This document shows, piece after piece, positions 14,101 through 15,059 of a stretch of DNA of 15,059 nucleotides. The stretch covers positions 1 through 15,059 of the forward strand of contig DEUU01000289.1 of assembly GCA_002362735.1 (NCBI GenBank), written 5' to 3'. This DNA comes from Dehalococcoidia bacterium UBA3254. Its GTDB lineage: Bacteria > Chloroflexota > Dehalococcoidia > Dehalococcoidales > UBA3254. Position numbers and translations under genes: made by a program. Positions within the stretch are counted from its first letter, which is position 1. Each line of letters opens with the position of its first letter. The notes beneath the pieces were generated by a model. The model searched no databases. It saw only the letters and a list, made by a program, of their open reading frames with translations, and had not been told where the DNA came from.

Positions 14101-15059
14101 TCACGCCCCTTCAAAAAGCCGTTGAGGATTACGAATCATGATCTCATCAATTTGCTCTCTGGTAATTCCCGCTTCCATCAACGCGGGTATAAGTTTTTGG
14201 ATAATAAAGGTCGGATAAAAATCAGCAAGCAGCGGTTTTATCGGTTCCGGCCAGGGTGAAGGTCTTCCGAGCATTGCCACTATATAATCATGCGAGAGAC
14301 AGATACGGCTATTGAACCCTTTTCGGCACAATTCGGAAATAATTGAGACGATTTTGTTATGTGAAGGTAGCAATCCCATACCCGTTCTATCAAATCCAAG
14401 AGATACGTCAGGTCTCTCAAGTATGGAAAGATGATAACTAGTATCTTCAGAATTATTCATGTGCCCAATCATGATCTGCTTAGGATTTGCTCCGGCACCA
14501 ATCAGAATATCAGCCTGCTGGGGTCCCATGGTAGGGCCTTCAGTATGAGTGATAATAGGAACCCCGGTCTCACTTTGAGCTCTGGCGGCTGCTTTTAAGA
14601 CTACTTCTTCATAGGGAGTTATTTGCCCTTGGCTTGTTCCGACTTTAATAACCCCAGCCTTTATCCCTGAGTTTTTTATACCCTGGCTGATTTCTGCGAT
14701 GAATAATTGACTGATTTCTTCTTCGATATTTCGATTTAACATGTCCTGCCGGGTTTTCCAATATGCTGATGCTCCATGCTGATCATACGTAAGTCCTGTA
14801 GCCAATATAATATTCAATTTTGATTTTCTGGCAAGTTCCTGCAGAATCTTTAAACATTCACAGTCTCTTCCGCCGCTATCGTTGGTGGTGGCATCAACAA
14901 TAGTGTCTATTCCGGCATTTTTAATATCAAGAAGGACCGGGAGCGCGGCTTCCATAATTCTCTTTTTTTGGAATGGAGCGATGGTTTCATCAGCATACCA
15001 GCCAGCATATCCGAATATAATATGCTCATGCATTAATGTAACACCCAGGCTGTTGGAGG
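14101..15059 (-). CDS. Phosphotriesterase-family metal-dependent hydrolase (N-terminus beyond window)
   Basis: The frame is open to the window edge, and the residues before the first visible ATG (15033) read LGVTL, directly followed by MHEH. LGVTLMHEH is the conserved first strand of this family, so the ATG at 15033 is internal and the true start lies outside. Counting from that Met, the binuclear metal site is complete: H2 and H4 (HxH), the bridging Lys K130 (IKVG), H163 (ITHTEG), H191 (IGHMN) and D249 (SHDY). The C-terminus RNPQRLFEG is typical. Family members hydrolyse lactones, phosphotriesters and related esters; many bacterial ones are lactonases or of unknown use. In this setting hydrolysis of a lactone or ester to a carboxylate that feeds the TRAP/CoA-transferase route is plausible but unproven. 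It is separated from the TRAP operon by 470 nt. Confidence 0.9.
   Translation of the reverse strand, partial: SNSLGVTLMHEHIIFGYAGWYADETIAPFQKKRIMEAALPVLLDIKNAGIDTIVDATTNDSGGRDCECLKILQELARKSKLNIILATGLTYDQHGASAYWKTRQDMLNRNIEEEISQLFIAEISQGIKNSGIKAGVIKVGTSQGQITPYEEVVLKAAARAQSETGVPIITHTEGPTMGPQQADILIGAGANPKQIMIGHMNNSEDTSYHLSILERPDVSLGFDRTGMGLLPSHNKIVSIISELCRKGFNSRICLSHDYIVAMLGRPSPWPEPIKPLLADFYPTFIIQKLIPALMEAGITREQIDEIMIRNPQRLFEGA

Noticed and set aside
14056..14259. Plus-strand open frame of 67 codons
   Set aside because: Its first codons belong to the hydroxylase-family remnant and the rest is antisense to the phosphotriesterase-family gene.
1..15059. CRISPR array, tRNA or rRNA genes, insertion sequences
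   Set aside because: I saw no regularly spaced repeats, tRNA-like cloverleaf, rRNA stretch or transposase-like frame.

Overview
The window looks like a piece of a bacterial chromosome carrying a catabolic island for a carboxylic acid handled as its CoA thioester. Base composition is moderately AT-rich and the genes are densely packed. The solute-binding lipoprotein has a long Ser/Thr/Pro/Ala linker behind its lipobox, a style common in Chloroflexota of the Dehalococcoidia type. I infer a related anaerobe with low to moderate confidence; no rRNA or other taxonomic marker is present.

Layout. The left block (1-3749, minus strand) runs, in transcription order, B12-dependent mutase large subunit, mutase B12-binding subunit (TAATG overlap), an HMG-CoA-synthase-like protein fused to a DUF35 zinc-ribbon/OB tail, and the start of an SCP-x/Ltp-type thiolase cut by the window edge. 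Divergent to it is a SAM methyltransferase (4008-4829, plus), followed by a 3-hydroxyacyl-CoA dehydrogenase (5238-6089, plus). Converging on that is a long minus-strand operon: TAXI-type TRAP binding lipoprotein, fused TRAP permease, a 4-hydroxyphenylacetate hydroxylase / 4-hydroxybutyryl-CoA dehydratase-family flavoprotein, and two tandem class III CoA-transferases. At the right edge is a phosphotriesterase-family metallohydrolase whose N-terminus lies outside the window.

How it may work together (inference): the TRAP system imports a carboxylate, possibly released from a lactone or ester by the phosphotriesterase-like enzyme. The CoA-transferase pair activates it. The flavoprotein and the B12 mutase modify the carbon skeleton, the dehydrogenase oxidises a 3-hydroxyacyl-CoA, and the thiolase with its HMGS/DUF35 partner cleaves or condenses the product. 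I cannot name the substrate.

Several enzymes keep their fold but have replaced the residues that define the known reaction. The mutase lacks the substrate-contact residues of methylmalonyl-CoA mutase. The dehydratase-like protein lacks three of four [4Fe-4S] ligands. The HMGS-like protein lacks the Glu/Cys/His triad. One CoA-transferase lacks the catalytic Asp.

Regulation. A 37-nt promoter box (32/37 identical) precedes both the mutase operon and the dehydrogenase gene on opposite strands, which argues that they are co-regulated. A consensus-like promoter and two adjacent palindromes lie upstream of the TRAP operon. A 15-bp perfect hairpin separates the binding-protein and permease genes. 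A short plus-strand remnant of a second hydroxylase-family gene, with an intact ribosome site but frameshifted, lies beside the phosphotriesterase gene and points to past duplication and loss.
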